DNA from: Maribacter huludaoensis
GTDB taxonomy: Bacteria; Bacteroidota; Bacteroidia; Flavobacteriales; Flavobacteriaceae
Assembly (NCBI RefSeq): GCF_029350945.1
Contig: NZ_JARKMS010000007.1
Coordinates: forward strand, 62,001-126,000
Length of the DNA: 64,000 bases
Direction: 5' to 3'
Of this stretch, positions 52,373-61,067 are shown piece after piece. Position numbers and translations under genes: made by a program. Every line of letters starts with the position of its first letter. The stretch's first letter is position 1. The notes below the pieces were generated by a model that worked only from the letters and a program-made list of their open reading frames with translations, had not been told where the DNA came from and ran no database searches.

Positions 52373-54349
52373 ATGTACTATTTTAGATTGTTTACCCTTT
52401 TTTTCATTTTGTTCGTGCATTTTAAAAATTGTTTTGCTCAAGAAATACCAGAGTTTGGTACTTTGTCAAAGCTAGAGAGTGAGTTTGTGTCTTATGAACA
52501 AGATCCGGAAGCTGAGGCAGTTTATTTATATGAATATGGTAATAATTATTTTGAAATTAGAGATGACTACATCTACCTGATAACAAAATATCATGCTAAA
52601 ATTAAAATACTTGAAAAAGAAGGCTTTGATTATGCAAATATTGAAATACCACTATATCGTTCCAAGAAGAGAAAAGAAAAAATAGTCAATATTAAGGCTC
52701 AAACACATAACGGAGAGTTTAAGCATTCTGTAAAAGCCAGTGAATTCTTTGAAGAAGAGGTCAATGAAAAGTGGACTCAGACAAAATTTACTTTTCCTAA
52801 TGTTAAAGAAGGGTCTATTGTTGAATATGAATACGAAATGCAATCTCCTTTCTTTTTTAATTTTACGGGATGGGAATTTCAATCGGATATTCCTAAGTTG
52901 TATTCTGAGTTCAATGCAAAAATACCTGGTAATTGGCTGTATAATAGAAGCCTTAAAGGTAAATTGAATTTAGATGTTAATGAGGCAGATATAGTAAAAG
53001 GTTGTTTTAAATTTCCAGGCACAAAAGATGATAGCGACTGCGAGTCCTTGAAATATGTAATGGAAAACGTACCGGCATTTAAGGATTCTGAAGCATATAT
53101 GCTATCATCTAATAATTACAGGTCTAAGTTAGAGTTTGAACTTTCTGAATATAAGAGTTTCTATGGCGGTACTGATAAATACACAAAATCATGGGATGAT
53201 GTAGATCAGGAATTTAAGACCGATAAGGATATTGGTAGTCAGCTTCGTAAAAAGAATTTTTTTGAAAAGAATGTTGATGAAAGTTTATTGACCGAAGGAG
53301 ATGAAATTACACGTGCCAAAAATATATATGAATTTGTAAAAAAACATTTTGTATGGAATGAGGAATATGGTATCTGGCAAGGTAATAAGGTGAAAAAAGC
53401 TTTTGACGAGAAGAAGGGTAATGTAGCAGAAATTAATATTGCTCTAATAAATCTTTTAAATGCGGCGGGCTTAAAAGCTAACATGATGGTAATGGCCACC
53501 CGTAAAAGAGGATTGCCAAAGAAGACCCATCCTGTCATGAGTGATTTTAATTATATCGTCGCAAAACTGGATATTGAAGGAAAGTCCTATTTATTGGACG
53601 CAACTAATAAATATATGCCTTTTGGCATGCTGCCATATCGTTGTTTGAATTATTACGGTAGAGTAATGGATTTTGATAAGGATAGTTATTGGTATGATAT
53701 TGTGCCGGAAAATTTGAATGCTGTAATGTTGCGGGCTCAGATGACTATCAATACTACCGAACAAAAGTTGGAAGGTATTTTTGATTTAACGAATACGGGA
53801 TATAATAAGGTGTCACAAGATAAATTGCTTGCAACTACAAATGAAGATAGTTATATTGAAAAATTGGAAGAAGAGATTTCAGATGATTTTTATATTATTT
53901 CTCATGAAAAGAGATCTAAATATTCTAATGAGAAAAAGCTTACTGAGCGTTTCAATTTTGAAATTGAAAACTTGTTCCAGGGCGATGATATTTATTTAAA
54001 TCCTTTTGTACTAAAATTTTTCGATAAAAATCCTTTTACGGCTTCGGAAAGAAATTACCCAGTTGATTTTGGTTACCCAATGAAATATCAGTATGTTTTA
54101 AATGTTAAAATTCCGGATGGGTATAGCGTAAAGTCCTTACCTGAAAATAAAAATTTTGTTATTCCTGAAAATGGTGGTGTATTAAAATTAAATGTATCTG
54201 ATAACAACAGCGGTACCCTTAATTTATTTTTTACTTTTGATTTGAATTTTGCGCATTATGGTAACGCATTTTATAAAGGGTTGAAAGAACTTTTTGATGA
54301 AGCTGTAAAAAGTCAAGGTCAATCTTTGATTGTTTTTGAAAAAATTTAA
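52373..54349 (+). CDS. DUF3857 / transglutaminase-like protein, catalytic cysteine replaced
   Basis: 658 residues; signal peptide (LFFILFVHFKNCFAQ), DUF3857 domain (FPNVKEGSIVEYEYEMQSPF) and a transglutaminase-like fold (IYEFVKKHFVWNEEYGIWQG). The catalytic position is Val351 (KKGNVAEINIAL), and the His position is Asn-Tyr (DFNYIVAKL); the acidic site LLDATNKY remains. Closely similar in layout to the second paralogue, from which it probably arose by duplication. The stop is 8 bases before the MazG-like gene. Confidence 0.85.
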   Translation: MYYFRLFTLFFILFVHFKNCFAQEIPEFGTLSKLESEFVSYEQDPEAEAVYLYEYGNNYFEIRDDYIYLITKYHAKIKILEKEGFDYANIEIPLYRSKKRKEKIVNIKAQTHNGEFKHSVKASEFFEEEVNEKWTQTKFTFPNVKEGSIVEYEYEMQSPFFFNFTGWEFQSDIPKLYSEFNAKIPGNWLYNRSLKGKLNLDVNEADIVKGCFKFPGTKDDSDCESLKYVMENVPAFKDSEAYMLSSNNYRSKLEFELSEYKSFYGGTDKYTKSWDDVDQEFKTDKDIGSQLRKKNFFEKNVDESLLTEGDEITRAKNIYEFVKKHFVWNEEYGIWQGNKVKKAFDEKKGNVAEINIALINLLNAAGLKANMMVMATRKRGLPKKTHPVMSDFNYIVAKLDIEGKSYLLDATNKYMPFGMLPYRCLNYYGRVMDFDKDSYWYDIVPENLNAVMLRAQMTINTTEQKLEGIFDLTNTGYNKVSQDKLLATTNEDSYIEKLEEEISDDFYIISHEKRSKYSNEKKLTERFNFEIENLFQGDDIYLNPFVLKFFDKNPFTASERNYPVDFGYPMKYQYVLNVKIPDGYSVKSLPENKNFVIPENGGVLKLNVSDNNSGTLNLFFTFDLNFAHYGNAFYKGLKELFDEAVKSQGQSLIVFEKI

Positions 54350-54357
54350 GATACACT

Positions 54358-54684
54358 ATGAACATTAAAAACGCACAATTAGAAGTAGATAATTGGATCA
54401 AGGAGCACGGAGTTCGCTACTTTAACGAATTAACTAATATGGCACAGCTTACCGAAGAAGTAGGCGAGGTTGCAAGAATAATCGCTAGACGCTATGGAGA
54501 GCAAAGCGAAAAAGAGTCTGACAAGAACAAGGATCTGGGCGAAGAATTGGCAGATGTTATGTTCGTAGTATTGTGTTTGGCCAACCAAACCGGTGTTGAT
54601 TTACAACAAGCTTTCGATAAAAAGTTAGATTTAAAAACAAAGCGTGATCATGACCGTCATCACAATAATAAAAAGTTGAAATAG
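54358..54684 (+). CDS. MazG-like nucleotide pyrophosphohydrolase
   Basis: 108-residue all-helical protein of the MazG/dUTPase-like superfamily. Metal-binding pattern visible: TEEVGEVARIIARRYGEQ (ExxE) and LGEELADVMFVVLCLAN (ExxD). It should hydrolyse a nucleoside triphosphate to the monophosphate and pyrophosphate; the nucleotide preference is unknown. It lies between the DUF3857 genes and aroA, with short gaps on both sides. Confidence 0.9.
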   Translation: MNIKNAQLEVDNWIKEHGVRYFNELTNMAQLTEEVGEVARIIARRYGEQSEKESDKNKDLGEELADVMFVVLCLANQTGVDLQQAFDKKLDLKTKRDHDRHHNNKKLK

Positions 54685-54721
54685 GCGTATATTTGGCGTT
54701 CTATTTTTAAAATGATACGCA

Positions 54722-55951
54722 TTGAAACTTCAATTGACAGGTCCGTCCAATACTAAGCTAAACGATACAATTACTATAACAGGTTCAAAAAGTGAATCTA
54801 ACCGTAGTTTATTATTGTCGGCTTTATATCCAAATATTAAAATAGAGAATATTTCCAATTCAGACGATGCCCAAGTTATGGCAAAAGGTTTGGAAATTAC
54901 GGAAGGTACCGTAGATATTCATCATGCAGGTACCGCTATGCGTTTTTTAACCGGATATTTTGCATCACAAGCTGGTAAAGAAGTAGTGCTTACCGGTTCT
55001 AAGAGAATGACGGAGCGGCCTATAAAAATCTTGGTAGATGCCTTAAAAACCCTGGGAGCGGAAATATCTTATATTCAAGATGAGGGATATCCCCCTATAA
55101 AAATTAAAGGACAGCAAATTGTAAAAGATAAAGTGAGTTTACCGGCTAATGTAAGTAGCCAATATATTTCTTCATTATTGTTGATTGCTCCAAGTTTGGA
55201 AAACGGACTAGAATTGGAACTGATTGGTAAAATCACTTCTGTGCCGTACATAAAAATGACCTTGGCGTTGTTAGAGGAAATTGGAGTGGAAACTTCTTTT
55301 GAGGGTAACCTCATCAAAGTCTCTGCAAAGGAAAAAGTAGCGCCAAAAACATTGGTAGTAGAATCAGATTGGAGTTCTGCCTCTTATTATTATAGTATTT
55401 GCGCACTGGCAACTCCGGGAACACAAATAACGTTATCTGCCTACAAAAAAGAAAGTCTTCAAGGAGACAGCGTACTTGCCAATATTTATACTTCGTTTGG
55501 TGTAGAGACCACTTATGGCAATAATAACATTACTTTAAAAAAGACCGATAAAAAGATAGAATCTAAGAATGAGTTTGATTTGGCAAATGCTCCGGATATA
55601 GCCCAAACAATTGCGGTTACCTGTTTTGGTTTAGGGGTAGGTTGTTATTTGACCGGCCTGCACACCTTAAAAATTAAAGAGACCGATCGTTTAGAAGCTT
55701 TGCATACAGAACTATCTAAATTAGGGGCGAATATAACCGTTACGGATAAAACATTGACCATAATACCATCTGTAGGTATTCTTGAAGATATTGCCATAGA
55801 TACATATAATGATCATAGAATGGCAATGGCTTTTGCTCCTCTGGCCATGAAAACAACACTTTTTGTTAATGATGCAGAGGTGGTATCTAAGTCATATCCT
55901 GATTTTTGGAACGACCTAAAACAATTGGATTTCGGTATAAAAGAATTATAA
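54722..55951 (+). CDS. aroA: 3-phosphoshikimate 1-carboxyvinyltransferase (EPSP synthase)
   Basis: 409 residues, sixth step of the shikimate pathway. Motifs: TGSKSESNRSLLLSALYP (phosphate binding), HHAGTAMRFLTGYFA, SKRMTERPIKILVDAL and the late KETDRLEALHTELSKLGA and TYNDHRMAMAFAPLA. The start is TTG at 54722 (KLQLTGPSNTKL follows), as the only nearby ATG (54711) is out of frame. It is not linked to the attenuated operon at 39 kb. Confidence 0.95.
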   Translation: MKLQLTGPSNTKLNDTITITGSKSESNRSLLLSALYPNIKIENISNSDDAQVMAKGLEITEGTVDIHHAGTAMRFLTGYFASQAGKEVVLTGSKRMTERPIKILVDALKTLGAEISYIQDEGYPPIKIKGQQIVKDKVSLPANVSSQYISSLLLIAPSLENGLELELIGKITSVPYIKMTLALLEEIGVETSFEGNLIKVSAKEKVAPKTLVVESDWSSASYYYSICALATPGTQITLSAYKKESLQGDSVLANIYTSFGVETTYGNNNITLKKTDKKIESKNEFDLANAPDIAQTIAVTCFGLGVGCYLTGLHTLKIKETDRLEALHTELSKLGANITVTDKTLTIIPSVGILEDIAIDTYNDHRMAMAFAPLAMKTTLFVNDAEVVSKSYPDFWNDLKQLDFGIKEL

Positions 55952-55963
55952 TTAACGATTTAC

Positions 55964-55995
55964 TTGACAAGGCCTATCTGCAGATTGTATATTTG
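55964..55995 (+). promoter_or_regulatory. Promoter of queA
   Basis: TTG (55964-55966) and a perfect TAnnTTTG, TATATTTG (55988-55995), 21 bases apart; the ATG is 35 bases further on. One of the best promoter matches in the window. Confidence 0.7.
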
Positions 55996-56030
55996 CAGCC
56001 GCAATTTGCTACATTAAATATAACAGCTAC

Positions 56031-57080
56031 ATGAAATTATCAAATTTTAATTTTGAGCTTCCAGACGAATTATTGGCGGAGCATCCATCTGAAAATAGAG
56101 ATGAGTCTAAATTAATGGTCATCCACAGAGATACCGGAAAGATTGAGCATAGAATGTTCAAGGACATGATCGACTATTTTGATGAAGGTGATGTTATGGT
56201 TCTTAACAATACAAAAGTATTTCCAGCACGTTTGTACGGTAACAAGGAGAAAACCGGAGCTCGTATTGAGGTTTTTCTTTTACGTGAGTTGAACGAAGAG
56301 CAACGTCTATGGGATGTTCTTGTTGATCCTGCACGTAAAATACGTATTGGTAACAAACTATATTTTGGTGATGATGAAACCTTGGTGGCAGAAGTTATTG
56401 ATAATACTACTTCTAGAGGTAGAACCTTACGTTTTCTTTATGATGGTGCTTACCTTGATTTCAGAAGAAAATTAAGGGAATTAGGTGAAACTCCGTTACC
56501 AAAATATATAAAGAGAGATGTTGAACCTGAAGATGAAGATCGTTACCAAACGATCTATGCCAAGCATGAAGGTGCTGTGGCGGCTCCAACCGCTGGTTTG
56601 CACTTTTCTAAACATTTGTTGAAGCGTTTAGAAATTAAGGGTGTAGATTTTGCCGAGTTGACTTTGCACGTAGGTTTAGGTACATTCAACCCAGTTGAGG
56701 TAGAAGATCTTTCAAAGCATAAAATGGATAGTGAAGAAATGTTCATTGATGAAAAAGCGGCAGAGATCGTAAACAATGCTAAAGCCAAAAAACGTCGTAT
56801 TTGTGCCGTAGGTACAACGGCAATGCGTGGCTTGGAAAGTGCGGTGTCCTCTAAGCAGACATTGAATACCTATGAGGGTTGGACAAATAAGTTCATATTC
56901 CCTCCTTATGATTTCAGTATTGCAAATGCCATGATTACAAACTTCCATTTGCCAAAATCAACATTGTTGATGATGGTATCTGCATTTATGGGTCATGATC
57001 TAATGAACAAAGCATATAAAGAAGCAATATTGGAAAGCTATAAGTTTTATTCTTATGGTGATGCAATGTTGATCATATAA
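56031..57080 (+). CDS. queA: tRNA preQ1(34) S-adenosylmethionine ribosyltransferase-isomerase
   Basis: 349 residues, full length. It uses SAM to make epoxyqueuosine in tRNA. Motifs: [20 protein letters not shown] at the start, [63 protein letters not shown] and [20 protein letters not shown]. Single gene between its promoter and a terminator. Confidence 0.97.
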   Translation: MKLSNFNFELPDELLAEHPSENRDESKLMVIHRDTGKIEHRMFKDMIDYFDEGDVMVLNNTKVFPARLYGNKEKTGARIEVFLLRELNEEQRLWDVLVDPARKIRIGNKLYFGDDETLVAEVIDNTTSRGRTLRFLYDGAYLDFRRKLRELGETPLPKYIKRDVEPEDEDRYQTIYAKHEGAVAAPTAGLHFSKHLLKRLEIKGVDFAELTLHVGLGTFNPVEVEDLSKHKMDSEEMFIDEKAAEIVNNAKAKKRRICAVGTTAMRGLESAVSSKQTLNTYEGWTNKFIFPPYDFSIANAMITNFHLPKSTLLMMVSAFMGHDLMNKAYKEAILESYKFYSYGDAMLII

Positions 57081-57115
57081 GTTGATATAATCCTTTTTGA
57101 AAAGGAAATTTTTTT

Positions 57116-57155
57116 AATCCCGCTTTATCTACATATTGACAAAGCGGGATTTTTA
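57116..57155 (+). terminator. Terminator of queA
   Basis: AATCCCGCTTT (57116-57126) pairs perfectly with AAAGCGGGATT (57141-57151) and runs into TTTTTA. A small hairpin TCCTTTTTGAAAAGGA lies just before it. Confidence 0.88.
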
Positions 57156-57181
57156 TCACCAGTAATACCTACCTTTAATAG

Positions 57182-58225
57182 ATGGAAGAAATAAAGAAAA
57201 AAGATATCCGGGCACTAACGAGAGAGCAGCTTAGGGAGTTCTTTGTTTCTAATGGTGACAAAGCTTTTCGTGGCAACCAGGTCTACGAGTGGTTATGGCA
57301 AAAAGCTGCGTATTCTTTTGATGTAATGACCAATTTGTCAAAAGAAACCAGGGATATGTTAGAAGCCAATTTTGTCATTAACCATATTAAGGTAGATCAA
57401 ATGCAGCGCAGTAGTGACGGTACTATAAAAAATGCCGTACGCTTGCATGATGATTTAATTGTGGAGTCCGTTTTAATACCTACAAAATCAAGAACAACTG
57501 CTTGTGTTTCCAGTCAAGTAGGGTGTAGTTTAGATTGTAGGTTCTGTGCAACGGCACGTTTAAAACGAATGCGAAATTTAAATCCCGATGAAATATATGA
57601 TCAGGTTGTCGCTATTGATAATGAAAGCAGATTGTATTTTGACAGACCTTTAAGCAACATTGTTTTTATGGGCATGGGAGAGCCTTTAATGAACTACAAC
57701 AACGTATTAAAGGCAATTGATAAAATCACATCTTCAGACGGGCTGGGCATGTCTCCAAAGAGAATTACGGTCTCTACCTCTGGTGTGCCTAAATTGATCC
57801 GAAAAATGGCCGATGACGAGGTTAAATTTAAATTGGCGGTTTCTTTACATTCAGCTGTTGATGAAATTCGTACGTCAATAATGCCCTTTAACGCTAAGTT
57901 TACCTTGAGTGATTTAAGGGAGTCTCTACAGTACTGGTATCAAAAGACAAAAAGTAGAATTACGTATGAGTATGTGGTTTGGGAAGGCATAAACGATACT
58001 CAAAAAGATGTAGATGCGCTAGTGGAGTTTTGCCGTTTTGCACCTTCTAAAGTAAATCTTATAGAATACAACCCTATTGATGACGGTGAATTTAAGCAAG
58101 CGTCCAATGCAGCTATAGATCGCTATGTAAATTCCTTGGAGCGTAATAATATCACCGTAACCGTTCGTCGTTCTAGAGGAAAGGATATTGATGCCGCATG
58201 TGGCCAGTTGGCGAATAAAAGTTAG
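57182..58225 (+). CDS. rlmN: Dual-specificity rRNA/tRNA adenine-C2 methyltransferase RlmN
   Basis: 347-residue radical-SAM enzyme methylating C2 of A2503 in 23S rRNA and A37 in some tRNAs. N-terminal FFVSNGDKAFRGNQVYEWLW, the radical-SAM cluster motif SLDCRFCATARLKRMRNL with the preceding VGC (CxxxCxxC), FMGMGEPLMNYNNV, and the C-terminal catalytic cysteine in DIDAACGQLANK. A long repeat-rich gap follows. Confidence 0.97.
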   Translation: MEEIKKKDIRALTREQLREFFVSNGDKAFRGNQVYEWLWQKAAYSFDVMTNLSKETRDMLEANFVINHIKVDQMQRSSDGTIKNAVRLHDDLIVESVLIPTKSRTTACVSSQVGCSLDCRFCATARLKRMRNLNPDEIYDQVVAIDNESRLYFDRPLSNIVFMGMGEPLMNYNNVLKAIDKITSSDGLGMSPKRITVSTSGVPKLIRKMADDEVKFKLAVSLHSAVDEIRTSIMPFNAKFTLSDLRESLQYWYQKTKSRITYEYVVWEGINDTQKDVDALVEFCRFAPSKVNLIEYNPIDDGEFKQASNAAIDRYVNSLERNNITVTVRRSRGKDIDAACGQLANKS

Positions 58226-58226
58226 A

Positions 58227-58262
58227 AGTACAAAGTGAAAAGTACTAAGTATTAAGTTAGAA
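58227..58262 (+). repeat. Decamer-type degenerate repeats after rlmN
   Basis: Consecutive units AGAAGTACAAAGTG, AAAAGTACTAAGTATTAAG of the same kind as those at 34363-34452. The remainder up to 58393 is AT-rich with the small palindromic stretch AGCAAAGCTAAGCTTTAG near 58311; no gene is seen. Confidence 0.55.
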
Positions 58263-58393
58263 GAGAGAAAATAGAGTATAGAAAATAGACTTGTTAGAAG
58301 ATAAATTTTTTAGCAAAGCTAAGCTTTAGAGATAGAAGGTATTAAGTAATACGAATTACTGGAGCAATTGCTAATATAATATCTTAATTCTAC

Positions 58394-58410
58394 ATAACGC
58401 GAAGCGTTAT
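58394..58410. repeat. Small palindrome before the heptamer array
   Basis: ATAACGC-GAA-GCGTTAT, a perfect 7-bp stem with a 3-base loop, immediately before the tandem repeat array. Not followed by a T tract, so not a typical terminator. Confidence 0.6.
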
Positions 58411-58415
58411 ATAAA

Positions 58416-58492
58416 ACCAACAACCAACAACCAACAACCAACAACCAACAACCAACAACCAACAACCAACAACCAACAACCAACAACCAACA
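58416..58492 (+). repeat. Perfect tandem array of 11 heptamers (ACCAACA)
   Basis: Eleven uninterrupted copies of ACCAACA (77 bases), related in composition to the degenerate CAACCAACAACCGACAAC repeats at 23221 and 30071-30511. The gap from 58226 to 58565 holds no gene. Perfect repetition suggests recent slippage. Confidence 0.95.
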
Positions 58493-58565
58493 ACTTTAAA
58501 ACTATCCTTCCAGCTACTGTTATTTCCTTGCTTTTGCCTAATTTTGATGTTCTAATGAAGAGCGC

Positions 58566-59543
58566 CTGAAAATTGTAGCACAAATAAAGGAACCTGTCTA
58601 TCAGGAAATGGAGTTGTTTGAGTCTAAGTTTAGAGATTCAATGACCTCTAAGGTTGCATTACTCAATAGAATTACCCATTACATCGTAAATAGAAAAGGG
58701 AAGCAAATGCGCCCTATGTTCGTATTTTTAACGGCAAAACTGTTAAATAATGGCGAAGTAAATGAGCGTACCTATCGTGGTGCATCGGTAATCGAGTTGA
58801 TTCATACGGCTACATTGGTGCATGATGATGTAGTAGATGAGAGTAATAAGCGCAGGGGCTTTTTCTCTATAAACGCCCTTTGGAAAAATAAGATCGCCGT
58901 TTTAGTGGGAGACTATCTGCTTTCAAAAGGCTTGTTGCTTTCTATTGATAATGGAGATTTTGATTTGCTGAAAATAATCTCTGTTGCCGTTCGTGAAATG
59001 AGCGAAGGCGAATTATTGCAGATAGAGAAAGCAAGGCGCTTAGATATTACCGAAGATGTATATTATGACATTATAAGACAAAAAACGGCAACCTTAATAG
59101 CGGCTTGTTGTTCTTTGGGAGCTTGTTCTGTAAAACCGGATAGTCCAGATGTAGAAACCTTTAGAAAGTTTGGAGAACTTTGTGGTATGGCATTTCAAAT
59201 TAAAGATGATTTGTTTGACTATGGTGGTGAAAAAATAGGGAAGCCTACAGGAATAGATATTAAAGAGCAGAAAATGACACTGCCTTTAATTTATGCGTTA
59301 AATAATTGCAGCAAGAAAGAGAAGAGTTGGGTCATCAATTCCATAAAAAATCACAATAAGGATAAAAAGCGCGTCAAAGAAGTCATTGCTTTTGTGAAAG
59401 ATAAAGGCGGGCTAGATTACTCGGTGACCAAAATGTTACAGTATAGAGATGAAGCTTTAAAACTTCTAAGTACATATCCTGAATCTGATTATAAAAGCGC
59501 CTTAGAATTAATGGTGAATTACGTAGTTGAACGTAAAAAGTAA
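58566..59543 (+). CDS. Polyprenyl diphosphate synthase family protein
   Basis: Trans-prenyltransferase making the octaprenyl- or heptaprenyl-type side chain of menaquinone. Aspartate-rich motifs: TATLVHDDVVDESNKRRG (first DDxxD, written DDVVD) and MAFQIKDDLFDYGGEKIGKP (second). The first ATG is at 58608, but the upstream codons in the same frame, KIVAQIKEPVYQE, look like the family N terminus, and the only near-cognate codon after the preceding in-frame stop (58545) is CTG at 58566. That start gives 325 residues; ATG gives 311. End at 59543 is certain. Confidence 0.88.
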   Translation: MKIVAQIKEPVYQEMELFESKFRDSMTSKVALLNRITHYIVNRKGKQMRPMFVFLTAKLLNNGEVNERTYRGASVIELIHTATLVHDDVVDESNKRRGFFSINALWKNKIAVLVGDYLLSKGLLLSIDNGDFDLLKIISVAVREMSEGELLQIEKARRLDITEDVYYDIIRQKTATLIAACCSLGACSVKPDSPDVETFRKFGELCGMAFQIKDDLFDYGGEKIGKPTGIDIKEQKMTLPLIYALNNCSKKEKSWVINSIKNHNKDKKRVKEVIAFVKDKGGLDYSVTKMLQYRDEALKLLSTYPESDYKSALELMVNYVVERKK

Positions 59544-59653
59544 ATATTACTCTTTTTTTTTACATTTGTTTAAGTGATTGAAATATAGTGTTTTAAAAAT
59601 TAATTTTAATTTTTATTGACCCTCAGGCAACCATACCTTCTTCTTCTGCGTCT

Positions 59654-60244
59654 ATGCTAATAGAAGACCAAACCAATATTTTGAAAATTATACCTTTTTA
59701 TAAAAACGAGAGCCAACTCATAAAAAAAGCGTCATCGGGTAACCGCGATGCGCAAGAGCGTTTGTATAAAAAGCATGCGCCAAAAATGTTGAGCGTTTGT
59801 CGTCAGTATATAAAAGATGTTCATTTTGCGGAAGATGTCATGGTGCAGGGTTTTTTAAAAATGTTCACCAAGCTAGATACGTTTAAGTTTGAAGGTAGTT
59901 TTGAAGGGTGGTTACGTAGGATTATGATCAGGGAAAGCATATCCTATTTAAGAAAACAACAATTTGTCGTGTATGATGATGAGGTGTACGAGAAAAATCA
60001 GTCGGAAGAGATTTCGCAGAGTACTGATTTAGATACAGAGCATATACAACAATTGATAGACAAGCTGCCCCAAGGATATAAAATGGTCTTTGTATTGTAT
60101 ACCGTAGAAGGGTATAAGCATAAAGAAATTGCAGAAATGCTGTCGATTACCGAGAGCACTTCAAAAACACAATTATTAAAAGCTCGAAAATTGCTTCAAG
60201 ATCAATTAAGGCAACAAAATATTATAGGGTATGGAAACCGATAA
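59654..60244 (+). CDS. ECF-type RNA polymerase sigma factor
   Basis: 196 residues. Region 2 shows AQERLYKKHAPKMLSVCRQY and HFAEDVMVQGFLKMFTKLDT followed by EGSFEGWLRRIMIRESISYL; region 4 is a helix-turn-helix in QLIDKLPQGYKMVFVLYTVE and HKEIAEMLSITESTSKTQLL. It overlaps the next gene (60231), which looks like its membrane partner, the standard sigma/anti-sigma arrangement. The target genes are unknown; the outer-membrane protein two genes on is a candidate. Confidence 0.94.
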   Translation: MLIEDQTNILKIIPFYKNESQLIKKASSGNRDAQERLYKKHAPKMLSVCRQYIKDVHFAEDVMVQGFLKMFTKLDTFKFEGSFEGWLRRIMIRESISYLRKQQFVVYDDEVYEKNQSEEISQSTDLDTEHIQQLIDKLPQGYKMVFVLYTVEGYKHKEIAEMLSITESTSKTQLLKARKLLQDQLRQQNIIGYGNR

Positions 60245-60980
60245 ATTTGAAAAACATATTAAGACCAAGTTACAAGAGCGCGAAATTCAGCCATCGGCGA
60301 ATGCTTGGTCCAAAATTATATCAGAATTAAATGATGATGATGCTAAAAAGAAACCCGTATATCTATGGATGGGTATTGCGGCGAGTGTAGTTGTGTTGGT
60401 AGGTATAGCAATGTTCTATTTTGGTGGAAATACTGAGGCTACCAAAATACCAGCAGAAATCGTAGACATTGAAAAAGAGCATACGTTAAAAGAAGTTCCT
60501 GTAAAAGATGTTTTGCCTATAGGTAAAGAGGAAGTAGAGGTGGTTGCACATTCAGAAAATGAAACCAGCATTGAGAACGTAGTTGAGGAAGAAAATATAC
60601 AAATTAAAGAACAAGAGCCTTTAGTATTGAAAGATGCAATTGAGGTTGCGGTAAACCAAGTACCTCCTAGTACATCTGTTGAAAAATTAGTGGTGACCGA
60701 TGATATTATTAATTCTAAAGTGGCCGATGTTATTGCACAAGTAACTGTTCTGGAGCAAAACAGTGCAGTGACCGATGCCGAGGTAGATTCATTACTGAAA
60801 CGTGCCCAAGATGAAATTTTAAGAGATAAAATATTTAATAAAGATAAATCTGTTGATGCTATGGCTTTGTTGACAGAGGTTGAGGATGAACTTGATCAAT
60901 CCTTCCGAGACCAAATTTTTGATTCCCTAAAAGCCGGTTTCATAAAAGTGCGTACTGCTGTGGCAGACCACAATAATTAA
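60231..60980 (+). CDS. Probable membrane anti-sigma factor or sigma-linked membrane protein
   Basis: 249 residues. The N-terminal 45 residues (FEKHIKTKLQEREIQPSANA) match the start of Bacteroidetes proteins encoded next to ECF sigma factors. One transmembrane helix at about 45-65 (YLWMGIAASVVVLVGIAMFY) is followed by a long acidic periplasmic part without known domain. It overlaps the sigma gene by 14 bases. Role as anti-sigma is inferred from position and topology; there is no zinc-binding anti-sigma motif. Confidence 0.75.
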   Translation: METDKFEKHIKTKLQEREIQPSANAWSKIISELNDDDAKKKPVYLWMGIAASVVVLVGIAMFYFGGNTEATKIPAEIVDIEKEHTLKEVPVKDVLPIGKEEVEVVAHSENETSIENVVEEENIQIKEQEPLVLKDAIEVAVNQVPPSTSVEKLVVTDDIINSKVADVIAQVTVLEQNSAVTDAEVDSLLKRAQDEILRDKIFNKDKSVDAMALLTEVEDELDQSFRDQIFDSLKAGFIKVRTAVADHNN

Positions 60981-61067
60981 TCAATCACAAATCGTTTTTC
61001 CTTATCTCTATAAAATACTATGGGGACAGGGAGCGGAGTTTATTCATCAAAAAAAATCAAAATAGAA

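Noticed and set aside
58416-58492. Heptamer array considered as CRISPR or replication-origin iterons
   Set aside because: A 7-base unit without spacers is too simple for CRISPR, and no dnaA, replication or partition gene is adjacent.
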